From assembly GCA_947577185.1 (NCBI GenBank), contig CANPUE010000010.1:34705-98704 (forward strand): a stretch of DNA of 64,000 nucleotides, written 5' to 3'. Below, piece after piece: positions 35,768 through 45,509 of the stretch; the stretch's first letter is position 1; every line of letters starts with the position of its first letter. The position numbers were made by a program, and so were the translations under genes. A model generated the notes under the pieces. The model saw nothing but the letters and a program-made list of their open reading frames with translations, did not search any database and was not told the origin of the DNA. Source of the stretch: an uncultured Lachnospiraceae bacterium. GTDB lineage: Bacteria > Bacillota > Clostridia > Lachnospirales > Lachnospiraceae.

Positions 35768-38700
35768 TCATATCCCCTGAAATGTAAAACTAAATGTAAT
35801 CTTTTTCGTAATATCTATCAGATATTCCGGATGCACAGGCGCCCCCCAGCTGTCGTCTCCGCCGACTCCCATCTGCTTTTTTGAAACACGTATCGTTGTG
35901 TAATGCACTCTGGGCAGTTCAAAAGGATGTTTTGCATTTTCTATCTCATGAGGCGTATACGGCAGGGCGGAAAAGTTCATAGGCTCTCCGGTAAACAGGA
36001 GTCCTCTTCCCTTTCTGTCCGTAACTTTGGCATAACGGACTTCCGTCTTATTGCCGCACTCCTGCGGGACGATGTACTGCGCCATATTATCCTTCACCAG
36101 ATTGCGGTATCTGCCGAGCTTCGCGCCTTCTTTGCGGTCCTCGTAAGTCTCTTCCGGTCCGTTTCCGTACCACTCCACATGGTCATAATCCGCACTGCAC
36201 TGGAACAACATGCCAAATTCCGGCATATCCCCCAGCCCTTCCACCGGATCATAAGAAAGCGTGGTCTGAATGCGGCCGTCGCCGTACGCGCGGTAGGTCA
36301 CCTGGCATTCCGCATCCGGCGTCGTCTGCAGACGGTAAAAATAAGTGATGACTGCACAGTCTTCCTCCACTGTGACAACAGGATTGTGAAACACCGTTCC
36401 ACCCGGCGTCTCCTCCTTTAATCCGGCGCCGCGGGCCGTCAGATACAGGCTCGCCAGCTTCCACTGCCCACATCTGCCGGGCATATTGTTTCCTTCATCA
36501 TTATCAGTCGGCGCGCGCCAGAAATTCGGCCTGGGTGTCCTCTCAAGCAGTTCCTTTCCCGCATAACGATAGGAAGTAAGCCCTCTTTCCAGAGAAAACA
36601 ATGCTTCAAACGCGGCGCCGCGGACACCGATGTTACACTTGCCATAAGTGACGGTAACCTTTTGATCGGAGTCTGACAGGGATGCCTCTTTTTCCGACTC
36701 CCCTGCCTGTGCGATGACCGCCTGCCCAAAAGCGACCTCATATCCGGCCTTTGCCCAGAGCGTATCGCTCTTTAAATGGAATGAGACCGTAACCGCATAT
36801 TCCCCGGCCAGATCAGGAACCGTAAAAGGCATCGGGAACCGCATCCTGCTCTCCGGCGACACACTGACTGCAAGCGCCTTTTCCTCCATCAAAACACCGT
36901 CTCTGTGCAAAAGCGCCTTCGCGTCATAAATATCGGTATTCACAAACAGATTCTTATTCCAGACTTCAAACTCTTTCTCATGAATCTCTATGGCAATATT
37001 CTGATAATCATATTTCACTTCCTGCATCTTAGGTGACGGATTTCTCTCCCCGCCGTACACGATGCCGTTCGCACTGAAATTATAATCGCACGGGCGGTCG
37101 CCAAAATCACCCCCGTATGCCTGAAATTCTTCTCCATAGCGGTCTTTTTTGTAGATCGTCTGGTCGATATAATCCCAGATAAAACCGCCCTGATAGCCGG
37201 AGTTTTCCTGATCCGCCAGATTCGTATATTTGTGCAGCGCGCCGCAGGAATTCCCCATCGCATGCGCGTATTCGCAACAGATAAACGGCCTGCCCTCCGG
37301 CTCCTTCAGATATTCCTCAATCTCCCAAACCTTTGGATACATGCGGCTTTCCACATCGGAAGTATCCGGATAGCTCCTGTCGTGGAAAATCCCTTCATAG
37401 TGAACCAGCCTCGTATCGTCCAGTTCCCGAAAACGCTCCGACATCCTGAAAATCGTCCTGCCGCCGTACGCCTCATTTCCGCATGACCACAGACAGATGG
37501 ACGGATGATTTTTATCCCTCTCGTAACAGGAATCGACACGGTCAAGCATCATACTTTCCCATTCCTCATGGTCTCCCGGAAGAATGAAATCCTTCTCCGC
37601 CATGCCTCTATAGTAAGCGTCCCACGTTCCATGCGTTTCCAGGTTGCATTCCGCTATCATATAGATGCCGTACCTGTCGCACAGATCATAAATATCCGTA
37701 TCATCGGGATAATGGCAGGTTCGGATGGCATTGATATTATGTTTTTTCATCGTCACAATATCTTTTTCCAGTTCCTCAAGAGAGACGTGACGCCCGGAAA
37801 TGGAACTGAACTCGTGGCGGTTAACGCCCTTAAACACGATCCGCTTTCCGTTCAGAAGCATCCTGTTATCCTTCATCTCGAATTTGCGGAAGCCCACCAT
37901 CTGCTCCGTGTACTCCTGCACTTCACCGGATTCTCCAACCGCTTCTATTTCCAGTGTATATAGATAAGGCGACTCCGCACTCCATAACGCCGGCTGTGCT
38001 ATGTCCTCCGTAAATAATAGTTCCTGGAGTCCGTCTCCGTCCGCCTCCATCTCCCGCGTAAAAAGCGCCTGCTTCCCGTCCATCAGCCGGAAACAGAGCC
38101 GCCCTTTTCCGGTTACCTTTGTCCGCACCTCCAATGCTGCCTGCGCAAGATCCCCGTCTGCAAAGATGGTCTTAATCCGAATATCTTCCATATGTACCGA
38201 AGGCACCGCATACAGATAAACGCTGCGGAAAATACCGGAAAACCGGAAAAAGTCCTGGTCCTCACACCAGCTTGAGGAAGTCCACTTATACACCTGCACC
38301 GCAAGTTTATTTTCTCCTTCCTTTAAAAGCGGCGTGATCTCAAATTCCGAAGGGGTAAAGCTGTCCTCACTGTACCCGGCATACTTTCCATTGACCCAAA
38401 GAGTCATTCCGCTTTCAACTCCCTGAAAAGAAATCCGAATCTCCTTTCCCTTCATCTCCTGCGGTATCGTGAAATATTTCACATAGCTCGCTGTCGGGTT
38501 AAAACGCCACGGAACCCCGCCGGGTTCTGTCTCTTCCCTGCCGTCCCATGGATACTGTACATTTGCGTATTGCGGGATGTCATATCCTTCCATCTGAATA
38601 TGTGCCGGCACACGAATATCCTCCCAGCCTGTGCAGTCATACGACTCTTTCTCAAATCCCGCGATCGCGGAATCAGGGTTGACCGCATAAGAAAATTTCC

Positions 38701-38845
38701 AGACGCCGTCCAGAGATTTCCGCAGAGAACTCTTCTTCGCAAACGCTTCTTTTTTGTTTTTGCAAAGAAAATGCGCTGAATGCGCGGGAAGGACATTTTC
38801 TTTGTAAAATGCCGGATTCCTGATCATATCATAAAGCTGTGTCAT
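35768..38845 (-). CDS. lacZ: GH2 beta-galactosidase, LacZ type
   Basis: About 1025 aa, the full LacZ length. A GGAG lies 9 bases from the ATG at 38845; ATG 38851 and TTG 38860 are in frame. All five LacZ domains are present: the jelly roll (GVWKFSYAVNPDSA, VPAHIQMEGYDIPQYANVQYP), two Ig-like domains, the TIM barrel and the C-terminal beta-sandwich. The acid/base Glu is in LWSCGNEAYGG and the nucleophile Glu in FICCEYAHAMGNS. NRHEFSSISGR binds metal and substrate. There is no signal peptide, so it hydrolyses lactose or beta-galactosides in the cytoplasm. No lac permease is adjacent. Confidence 0.95.
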   Translation of the reverse strand: MTQLYDMIRNPAFYKENVLPAHSAHFLCKNKKEAFAKKSSLRKSLDGVWKFSYAVNPDSAIAGFEKESYDCTGWEDIRVPAHIQMEGYDIPQYANVQYPWDGREETEPGGVPWRFNPTASYVKYFTIPQEMKGKEIRISFQGVESGMTLWVNGKYAGYSEDSFTPSEFEITPLLKEGENKLAVQVYKWTSSSWCEDQDFFRFSGIFRSVYLYAVPSVHMEDIRIKTIFADGDLAQAALEVRTKVTGKGRLCFRLMDGKQALFTREMEADGDGLQELLFTEDIAQPALWSAESPYLYTLEIEAVGESGEVQEYTEQMVGFRKFEMKDNRMLLNGKRIVFKGVNRHEFSSISGRHVSLEELEKDIVTMKKHNINAIRTCHYPDDTDIYDLCDRYGIYMIAECNLETHGTWDAYYRGMAEKDFILPGDHEEWESMMLDRVDSCYERDKNHPSICLWSCGNEAYGGRTIFRMSERFRELDDTRLVHYEGIFHDRSYPDTSDVESRMYPKVWEIEEYLKEPEGRPFICCEYAHAMGNSCGALHKYTNLADQENSGYQGGFIWDYIDQTIYKKDRYGEEFQAYGGDFGDRPCDYNFSANGIVYGGERNPSPKMQEVKYDYQNIAIEIHEKEFEVWNKNLFVNTDIYDAKALLHRDGVLMEEKALAVSVSPESRMRFPMPFTVPDLAGEYAVTVSFHLKSDTLWAKAGYEVAFGQAVIAQAGESEKEASLSDSDQKVTVTYGKCNIGVRGAAFEALFSLERGLTSYRYAGKELLERTPRPNFWRAPTDNDEGNNMPGRCGQWKLASLYLTARGAGLKEETPGGTVFHNPVVTVEEDCAVITYFYRLQTTPDAECQVTYRAYGDGRIQTTLSYDPVEGLGDMPEFGMLFQCSADYDHVEWYGNGPEETYEDRKEGAKLGRYRNLVKDNMAQYIVPQECGNKTEVRYAKVTDRKGRGLLFTGEPMNFSALPYTPHEIENAKHPFELPRVHYTTIRVSKKQMGVGGDDSWGAPVHPEYLIDITKKITFSFTFQGI

Positions 38846-38937
38846 TGTCATAATCTCCAATCAATATACTGCTTTCAGTATAGCGAATCAAAGCAGGAAT
38901 AGCAATAGACAAAAGGAGTTTCGCGTCCTGCAAAACG

Positions 38938-39162
38938 TCATTCCCTCTCATTATCCGGTCTCCCCGCATTCATGTCCGTATACATGTCGAGCAGGCCCAC
39001 TGTCTCCGACGCGGGCCTCCCATACATATTACAACATTGCTTTGACACGCTTTTTTCCTCTTTTGCGTTATCGTCCATCAACACACTCATCCGGTATACG
39101 CCCTGCTTCGATTCCGCATCCAGATGATTCATGATTTCCGCAATCATATCCTCTTCTTTCAC
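38938..39162 (-). CDS. Small uncharacterised protein downstream of mtnA
   Basis: 74 aa from a GTG with a good site (GAGGGG, 5-base spacing). It reads as an acidic helix (MIAEIMNHLDAESKQGVYRM) followed by KQCCNMYGRPASETVGLLDM. The composition and site argue for a real gene, though I do not recognise the family. It is the last gene of a leftward run with mtnA, 38 bases downstream of it. Confidence 0.6.
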   Translation of the reverse strand: MKEEDMIAEIMNHLDAESKQGVYRMSVLMDDNAKEEKSVSKQCCNMYGRPASETVGLLDMYTDMNAGRPDNERE

Positions 39163-39199
39163 ACGCTGTCCCCTCTTTTATATTTCTGCCTTATTTCTG

Positions 39200-40336
39200 T
39201 TACACTCTGCTTTTTCCCTGCTTTTCCTGTTTTTTCATGGCATCCTGTTTTTTTCTGAAAATCTCCTGCAGGGATTCCGTATAAGGCTCCCGCGCGACGC
39301 CGTATTCTGTAACGATCCCCGCGATCAGGTCATGGTCTGTGACGTCAAACGCAGGGTTAAACACCTTGACGCCCTCCGGCGCCATAGGCTCCTGATACCA
39401 CATATCCGTTACCTCATGCGCGGGTCTCTGCTCAATGGTGATCTCCGCGCCTGTGGGCGTGTTCATATCAATCGTGGAGGTCGGCGCGCAGATATAAAAC
39501 GGCACATGGTAGCGCTTCGCCACGGCCGCCACCACAGAAGTTCCTATTTTGTTGGCCGTATCTCCATTCGCCGCCACCCTGTCACAGCCGACAAAGACAG
39601 CGTTCACCCATCCGTTTTTCATCACCATGCCTGACATGTTATCGCAGATCAGTGTCACATCCACACCAGAGGAAAAAAGTTCATATGCGGTGAGCCTTGC
39701 TCCCTGTAAGAGCGGCCTTGTCTCATCCGCAAAGACACGGAAGTGATATCCCCTCTCTTCTCCCAGATAGATCGGCGCAGTGGCCGTACCGTATTTACAT
39801 GCCGCAAGCTGTCCGGCGTTGCAGTGCGTCAGAATACCGTCTCCCGGTTTGACAAGGCTCAGACCGTTTTCACCGATCGCCTTACATACCTGAATGTCCT
39901 CTTCTTTGATCCGTACCGCTTCTTCTTTTAATAATGCCTTGATCTCTTTGACTGTCTTTTCCTGATTGGCAAGACAAACCTGCTCCATCCTGTTCAACGC
40001 CCAGGAAAGGTTCACTGCTGTCGGCCTGGCAGAGTCCAGATACTCCTTCTGTCTGCGGAATTCCTGATAAAAGGTCTCGAAGTCATCCGCCTCTGTCTGC
40101 TTTGCAAGCAGATAGATGCCAAAAGCCGCCGTCACGCCGATCGCCGGGGCGCCGCGTACCTTCAGCAGATAAATCGCCTCCCAGATCTCCTCTCCCGTCC
40201 TTAAACTGATGATCTGTGTTGTCCCCGGCAGTTTCGTCTGGTCAATGATCACCACCGCACTGTTTTCATCATCCAGTGCCACCGTTTCATAATCTCTGAT
40301 ACTTTTTTTCATCCTGTTCTCTTCCATCGTCTCCAT
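39200..40336 (-). CDS. mtnA: S-methyl-5-thioribose-1-phosphate isomerase
   Basis: 378 aa. It has the eIF2B-like fold signature: LKVRGAPAIGVTAAFGIYL near the N-terminus, the catalytic Cys in ILTHCNAGQLA, and the Asp in VGCDRVAANGDTANKIGT. It isomerises methylthioribose-1-phosphate to methylthioribulose-1-phosphate in methionine salvage. No mtnK, mtnB or mtnN is nearby. AAAGGAAACA precedes the ATG. Confidence 0.93.
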   Translation of the reverse strand: METMEENRMKKSIRDYETVALDDENSAVVIIDQTKLPGTTQIISLRTGEEIWEAIYLLKVRGAPAIGVTAAFGIYLLAKQTEADDFETFYQEFRRQKEYLDSARPTAVNLSWALNRMEQVCLANQEKTVKEIKALLKEEAVRIKEEDIQVCKAIGENGLSLVKPGDGILTHCNAGQLAACKYGTATAPIYLGEERGYHFRVFADETRPLLQGARLTAYELFSSGVDVTLICDNMSGMVMKNGWVNAVFVGCDRVAANGDTANKIGTSVVAAVAKRYHVPFYICAPTSTIDMNTPTGAEITIEQRPAHEVTDMWYQEPMAPEGVKVFNPAFDVTDHDLIAGIVTEYGVAREPYTESLQEIFRKKQDAMKKQEKQGKSRV

Positions 40337-40394
40337 TGTTTCCTTTCTTCATGATTCCCTTTTGAATGTTTTCGGCCTGCGTTTTTTCAGACTT

Positions 40395-40880
40395 CTACTC
40401 CGCCGTAATATCCCCATACTCCGCCCCCGCCGCCCGAAGCAGATCGTCCGGCTTTAATTCTATCTGGGAGCCGAGTCTGCCCCCGCTGACGATCATCGTT
40501 TCTAACAGTCCTGCCGAGCTGTCGATACGCGTCACATACTGTTTTTTCATGCCGACTGCCGTACAGCCTCCCCTGATATAGCCTGTCACGGAATTAATAT
40601 CCTTCACATGGATCATGCTGAGCGACTTCTCATTCACAGACTTCGCCGCCTTTTTCAGATCCAGTTCCCTGGCGATCGGAATTACAAACACATAATAATT
40701 TTTGCTGTTTGACTCCGTCACCAGCGTTTTGTATACCTTTTCGTAAGGCAGAGACAGCATATCCGCGATCTGCAATGCATCAACAAATTCGTCACATTCA
40801 TATGTGTACTGCTGATACGGGATCTTTTCCCGCTCCAATATCCGCATGACATTGGTTTTAACCTCTTTCTTCTTTGCCAT
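40395..40880 (-). CDS. ybaK: YbaK/EbsC-type aminoacyl-tRNA deacylase
   Basis: 161 aa from the ATG at 40880 with GAGG upstream. The open frame extends to 41327, but that part overlaps the preceding permease in another frame and is not protein-like. Family segments are VMRILEREKIPYQQYTY, the Lys in VYKTLVTES, and YIRGGCTAVGMKK. It hydrolyses mischarged Cys-tRNA(Pro) or similar species. It lies between an ABC permease and mtnA, with 38- to 58-base gaps. Confidence 0.92.
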   Translation of the reverse strand: MAKKKEVKTNVMRILEREKIPYQQYTYECDEFVDALQIADMLSLPYEKVYKTLVTESNSKNYYVFVIPIARELDLKKAAKSVNEKSLSMIHVKDINSVTGYIRGGCTAVGMKKQYVTRIDSSAGLLETMIVSGGRLGSQIELKPDDLLRAAGAEYGDITAE

Positions 40881-40918
40881 AATCTCTTTTTCCCCTCTTT
40901 GCATCAAAACCTGACAGT

Positions 40919-42034
40919 TCATAACAGCAGATACCAGCTCACCGGAAACAGTTTCTCCAAAACGCGGAACACCGGCACATACACCGCCAGACGAATCCAT
41001 ACCGGACAACATACCATGCCGGCCAGTGTCAAAAGCGGGATTGCCGCCGCTATCGTCTCCTGCTTTCTTAAAAAGAACCTGAGGATACTGCAATAGAATA
41101 CGATACCGGCCTGATAGAAAAGCAGACGGCAGGCCTCTTCTCCCACAGAAAGCAGCCACCCTACGCCTGTTCCCGCAGCCTCTCCGGTCAGACAAAGCGA
41201 CACCAGCGTGAGCAGAGACGTAAAGAACGTCGGAATCCATATATTGACCATTGTAGTCACCCACGCCGGAGCAATCCTGACAAAACGCTGCTCCTGTCTG
41301 TCTTTCCAGTCCGTAAGCAGACCGCACAGACCGCTCAAAAAAATGCAGACGGCGAGCACACCGCGCAGGCGGAAAGAATCCCCTGACTCTGCCTGGCTGT
41401 CAGATCCGGCATTTCCCGTGTATCCCTCTCCCTGATACGCAAACGAAAAAGTACTGCCATCCGATAAGTGCGTTTCGTATGCTTCCGCTGCAAATGCGAG
41501 AATCTCTTCCCTTGTGCTTCCGGCCGCTTCCGCTTCGTCAAAAAGCGGCGTGTCCGCAAGATAACTTTCATAACGCGCTTCCGAAAACAGCGTAAATACT
41601 GCCGCCGCAATCTGTTCCTTTACCAGACCTGTCATCGTCGACGATGGAGCCTGGTACAATATCACACTGTCCCGCCATTGGTCTGTATTCAGTTTTTCCC
41701 GCATGTCGGCAGGCAGAACAACACCGCATTCCAATTCTCCTTTTTTCACATCACGCACAAGCTGTGTTTTTTCCTCATAGATTTGAAACGCCATGAGTTC
41801 ATTCCGGCTGTTCTGTTCCGTAAGCAGTGCCAGAAAAGCCCTGTTCCACTCTCGATCCGCTTCCTGCGCATTTCCATCGATTGCAATCCCAATACGCACG
41901 CCCGGCCTTTCCCCCTGCGCAAGCCGCGTGATCGCTACGGCCAGAAACGGCAGACTGATCAAAAAAAAGACAAAGGCCGGCTTTTTCCACAGCCGTTTCA
42001 TCATCAGAAAGAGATACATTCGATAGCTTCTCAT
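40919..42034 (-). CDS. ABC-2 type permease
   Basis: 371 aa. One N-terminal helix (FVFFLISLPFLAVAITRL), about 190 extracytoplasmic residues, then five helices follow the YhgE/ABC-2 exporter layout. The start ATG overlaps the stop of the preceding permease gene as ATGA. The open frame that continues to 42553 is in a different phase from that gene and is not real. It forms a heteromeric exporter with the next gene and the ATPase at 44734-45408 (inference). Confidence 0.85.
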   Translation of the reverse strand: MRSYRMYLFLMMKRLWKKPAFVFFLISLPFLAVAITRLAQGERPGVRIGIAIDGNAQEADREWNRAFLALLTEQNSRNELMAFQIYEEKTQLVRDVKKGELECGVVLPADMREKLNTDQWRDSVILYQAPSSTMTGLVKEQIAAAVFTLFSEARYESYLADTPLFDEAEAAGSTREEILAFAAEAYETHLSDGSTFSFAYQGEGYTGNAGSDSQAESGDSFRLRGVLAVCIFLSGLCGLLTDWKDRQEQRFVRIAPAWVTTMVNIWIPTFFTSLLTLVSLCLTGEAAGTGVGWLLSVGEEACRLLFYQAGIVFYCSILRFFLRKQETIAAAIPLLTLAGMVCCPVWIRLAVYVPVFRVLEKLFPVSWYLLL

Positions 42035-43233
42035 GCCTCCGTCCCCTTCTTCACCCTGAAAACAGCCGCACCGTGAGACACAGCAGCAAACAATGCACAA
42101 AACAGGATCAGCACGCCAATTGTTCTGCCCTGTATTCTGCCGGCATAAAGGCTGCGGACAGCCTGCAGCAGATAGGTCACCGGCACAAACGCGGCAAGTT
42201 CCTGCACCTTCTCCGGCAAAAAGGCCCAGGGTAAAAGGCCTCCTGCCAAATAGAGCATGACTGCAGAAGACAGGAATAAGATCAGCATAGCGGCGACGGC
42301 GCTCCCTGCCAGTTGAAAAATCATAAAGGCAAACGTCGTGATACAAAACAGGACAAAAAACCATAGCCCGATCTGTCCCAATCCCGCGCCCGCCCCTGCC
42401 GCTTTGATCAAAAGCAAAAGCATACCGCATCCGGCTGCCATGCCGCACAGACCACACAGCCACCTGCCAAAACACTGCGCACCGATACCGATCCCCTGAC
42501 GCAGCAGTTGTCTTTGCAACACGATGGAAGCGGGACGCATCACCGGATAACATGCCATACCAAGCAGCAATAAGAAAAAGAGTATGCCGGACGCAGATGC
42601 ATATTGTACAACAGTCAGACTCTCCGTCGCCGAGACTTCCTGTTTCTTAAAAAGCGCGAGTCTGTCCAAAGCAAAAGCCAGGTTATACCGGTCAACGTCC
42701 GCATACAGGACAGACAGTCCCTCCAAAGTCCCATAGGCCCTGGCCGTATCATATATCCCATAAATCTGTGCCTGTGCCACGCGCAGCATCTGCACCCCCG
42801 CATCCGTAAAAGATTTTAAAAGCGCCGACTCAATTCCTGCATTGTCAGGAAAATAAATCTCTACAGGCTGATTGGCCCCGCTTAGAATGCCTTCTATCAT
42901 ACCGCCCGGCAAAATAACAAGCGCCGCCGCCCCTCCTTCCCGCAGCATCGTAAATCCTTCTTCTTTTGTTACGGTCAGGAAACTGCAGATTTCAGAAACG
43001 CTCTCCATCCCCTGCACATAATTTATGGCAAGTTCCGTCAATGGGCTTTCTCCTTCTTCCACAACCGCCACCGTCACCTCCAGGGCGGGACTGTCCTGAT
43101 AAAGCAGTCTGCCGGCCGCATAAGCGCATATCACCGTCACTGCCAAAAGCGCCACTGCAAAGCAAAGCATGGATGGCAGCTGTTTCACTGTTCTTTTCAG
43201 TTCCAGACGCCATAAAAGCAATGTTCTTTTCAC
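42031..43233 (-). CDS. ABC-2 type permease
   Basis: About 400 aa. The start is uncertain. An ATG at 43245 is only 1 base after GGAGG, while a GTG at 43233 is 13 bases away and fits better. The first helix is LPSMLCFAVALLAVTVICAYAAG, followed by a loop domain (VTVAVVEEGESPLTELAI) and six C-terminal helices ending before RVKKGTEA. It is a paralogue-like partner of the downstream permease. It begins within or right after the stop of the anchored-protein gene. Confidence 0.82.
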   Translation of the reverse strand: MKRTLLLWRLELKRTVKQLPSMLCFAVALLAVTVICAYAAGRLLYQDSPALEVTVAVVEEGESPLTELAINYVQGMESVSEICSFLTVTKEEGFTMLREGGAAALVILPGGMIEGILSGANQPVEIYFPDNAGIESALLKSFTDAGVQMLRVAQAQIYGIYDTARAYGTLEGLSVLYADVDRYNLAFALDRLALFKKQEVSATESLTVVQYASASGILFFLLLLGMACYPVMRPASIVLQRQLLRQGIGIGAQCFGRWLCGLCGMAAGCGMLLLLIKAAGAGAGLGQIGLWFFVLFCITTFAFMIFQLAGSAVAAMLILFLSSAVMLYLAGGLLPWAFLPEKVQELAAFVPVTYLLQAVRSLYAGRIQGRTIGVLILFCALFAAVSHGAAVFRVKKGTEA

Positions 43234-43238
43234 GCCTT

Positions 43239-44621
43239 TTACCATTCCTCCATACTGCCCAGAGCCATCAGCCAATATAACAGCTTACGCTGTAATTGTT
43301 CTTCCAGATCTTCATATTCCGCCTCCGTGATCTCGAAAATCCGTATCGTCTCACCGTTCAGAGGTTTAATTTCTTCCCGTAACGGCTCTGCCGTTATCTT
43401 CCCGTTCACTTTAAAGCGCAGATCATTGACTTCGACCGCCAGCTCATCCATACTGCATATGACACTGGTGTCATCCTCGTCATAGACAATCTCCATACCC
43501 ATGTGTACTTCCATCGTTTCGCCGTCCTCAAAAACATCACTTCTAAACGGAATCAACGCCTTTGACCCTGCTTTCACAGCATTCAGTTGCACATTTGTCC
43601 TCATATCGACAAGAATCTCATCAATGGCTCTGCTCTCTCCCGCAAAGGATACGCTTCCCTCATATTCTATCGGAAATTCATATTCCTGCGACCTCGCGGA
43701 TAGAACCAGCGGTTCCTCCAGTGAAACCTGAACGATCCTGTCATTTTCATCGATCGAGACCAAAAGAGACACATCCTGCATGATTTTTATCTCTGATTCT
43801 AAGCCCGCCGGGACTTCTGTCCCCTCCGCCGCTGTTATACTGTCCCCGGCTGTCTTCTCCAGCCGTTCCTGCGGCACAACGATCCGGTATTGGGTGCACA
43901 GGTATTCTTTATCATCCTCCTTTGACAATACGACCTGAGCCTTCTCTTCCAGTTCCTCTATGATGATCTCCGGAAGGTCCTGTGTGCTGTCTTTCTCTTC
44001 CGCCGCCTTCTGCCATTCTAAAAACAGCTCCGTCCACATGAAATGGCTCTCTTCCGGAAACAGATCAAACGAGATCCCTTCCGCCTCTATCGGCCCGAAT
44101 TTCTCTGCAAACAGAGAATTGTTATACTGTGTGTCAATTCCTTCGACATCGAATTCCAGATTCTGGTCCAGAAACTTCGGCACAGAGAACACAGCCTTTT
44201 TTGCTTCTCCATATAATTCCATGCCAAGCAGTTCCGTATTCATGACACTCAATGCCGTCTCTCCCCATATCTTTCGGGCGGTTCCGTCACGCAGCACAGT
44301 ACTGTCAAACCCGATCGTAACAGGCAGTTCATCCCCGCTGATATTAAAAGACACCGTCGTTTTCACCCGGTTTAATTCATTCATCAGCGTATTGCCCGTC
44401 GCCTCTTCCCAAAGCTGACGCCTCTCATTCATCTCCTTCGTCAGATTATGTACCCCTTTTACCAGTGTGTTTTCAAGATTCGACACCTTGATGACAAACA
44501 CAATGGCGGCCGCCAGAACGACAACGCACCCGGCAGCAATTCCCGCAATTATTTTCCAGTTCTTATTCTTTTTCGGTTTCTCCTCCATCATCGGAATCGG
44601 AATCTCATCAAACTGTTCCAT
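43239..44621 (-). CDS. Membrane-anchored extracytoplasmic protein of the ABC operon, unknown family
   Basis: 460 aa from the ATG at 44621 (GGAGG, spacing 5). A cytoplasmic head (FDEIPIPMMEEKPKKNK) precedes a single helix IIAGIAAGCVVVLAAAIVFVI. About 400 residues of beta-rich sequence follow outside the membrane (TTVSFNISGDELPVTIGF, GMELYGEAKKAVFSVPKF, YSLVSIDENDR-like strands). It has no Cys lipobox and no catalytic motif. It sits between an ATPase gene and two permease genes, so it may bind substrate or sense for the exporter. Confidence 0.75.
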   Translation of the reverse strand: MEQFDEIPIPMMEEKPKKNKNWKIIAGIAAGCVVVLAAAIVFVIKVSNLENTLVKGVHNLTKEMNERRQLWEEATGNTLMNELNRVKTTVSFNISGDELPVTIGFDSTVLRDGTARKIWGETALSVMNTELLGMELYGEAKKAVFSVPKFLDQNLEFDVEGIDTQYNNSLFAEKFGPIEAEGISFDLFPEESHFMWTELFLEWQKAAEEKDSTQDLPEIIIEELEEKAQVVLSKEDDKEYLCTQYRIVVPQERLEKTAGDSITAAEGTEVPAGLESEIKIMQDVSLLVSIDENDRIVQVSLEEPLVLSARSQEYEFPIEYEGSVSFAGESRAIDEILVDMRTNVQLNAVKAGSKALIPFRSDVFEDGETMEVHMGMEIVYDEDDTSVICSMDELAVEVNDLRFKVNGKITAEPLREEIKPLNGETIRIFEITEAEYEDLEEQLQRKLLYWLMALGSMEEW

Positions 44622-44733
44622 CCTGTCCTCCCTTTCCGCGGAACCGGTCCGCAAATCTCCCCTGCTTTTTCCCTGTTCGTTTCCAGATTTTCTACCGTTT
44701 TTTCTGTTACAATCTTATGAACAGGATCCAATC

Positions 44734-45408
44734 TCAGAACGTTTCTGTAAGTGCCGCACCGCGCAGCGCCTTATCCACCGGAAACAGCTTTCCCTCTTTC
44801 ATCACATACAGGCTGTCGCAAAGAGACAGCTCACTTTCCTCGTGCGTTGTAATGACGACTGTACCTTTTCGTTCGAGATAGATCCGCAGGTAACGTCTGA
44901 TGTCCTCTTTGCAGACCAGATCGAGCGCTGCACTTGGTTCATCCAGGATCAGGACAGGCGGTGTGCCGGCTAATGCCATGCCGATGCTGACCCGTTTTTT
45001 CATCCCGCCGGAAAGTCTGGCCGCCGGCATTTTCACAAACTCAGGTATCCCGAGAATCTGCAGAAACCCTTCCGCAAGCTCCTTCTTCAGCTGCGCCTGA
45101 TCGGGATACCACAGCCTGAGATTATCATAAACACTCAGTTCCGGCACGAGCGGGTTCTCCTGCGGTACATAACCTGTCATTTTCTGAAAGACCTTTCTGT
45201 TTTCCAGCGCGTTTTTTCCATAATAACAGATACTGCCCGCCGCAGGCCGTCTGACACCGGCCATAATGGAAAGGAGTGTGGACTTTCCGCACCCATTGGG
45301 CCCCACGATACCGATGCACTCTCCCCGCAGGCCGCTAAGCGTAACCCCGCGCAGCACTTTCTTTTTTCCATATGCGCTTGTCAGATTCTCAATCTCGATC
45401 ATTTTCAT
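44734..45408 (-). CDS. ABC transporter ATP-binding protein
   Basis: 224 aa. It has Walker A GPNGCGKST, Q-loop GYVPQEN, signature ARLSGGMKKRVSIG, Walker B VLILDEPSAALDL and H-loop TTHEESE. It is the first gene of a leftward run (ATPase, anchored protein, two permeases, ybaK, mtnA, 74-aa gene). The Asp of the D-loop is preserved, so it should be catalytically active. Confidence 0.93.
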   Translation of the reverse strand: MKMIEIENLTSAYGKKKVLRGVTLSGLRGECIGIVGPNGCGKSTLLSIMAGVRRPAAGSICYYGKNALENRKVFQKMTGYVPQENPLVPELSVYDNLRLWYPDQAQLKKELAEGFLQILGIPEFVKMPAARLSGGMKKRVSIGMALAGTPPVLILDEPSAALDLVCKEDIRRYLRIYLERKGTVVITTHEESELSLCDSLYVMKEGKLFPVDKALRGAALTETF

Positions 45409-45435
45409 AATCGTATTTTAACACATAATGCACAA

Positions 45436-45460
45436 AAAGAAAACAAGCGGCTTCTGCCGC
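45436..45460 (-). terminator. Intrinsic terminator of the DUF3795-like gene
   Basis: The stem GCGGC/GCCGC with TTCT loop (45447-45460) is followed on the minus strand by TTGTTTTCTTTTTG. Confidence 0.7.
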
Positions 45461-45509
45461 CCGTCTTCTTCTCTTCCTCTCTTTGTAAACTGCCTGTCTG
45501 CTTTTGTCT

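Noticed and set aside
40881..41327. N-terminal extension of the ybaK frame
   Set aside because: It overlaps the permease gene in another phase, has non-protein-like composition, and a good start with ribosome binding site exists at 40880.
42035..42553. N-terminal extension of the second ABC-2 permease frame
   Set aside because: It lies antiphase within the preceding permease gene; the ATGA overlap at 42031-42034 gives the real start.
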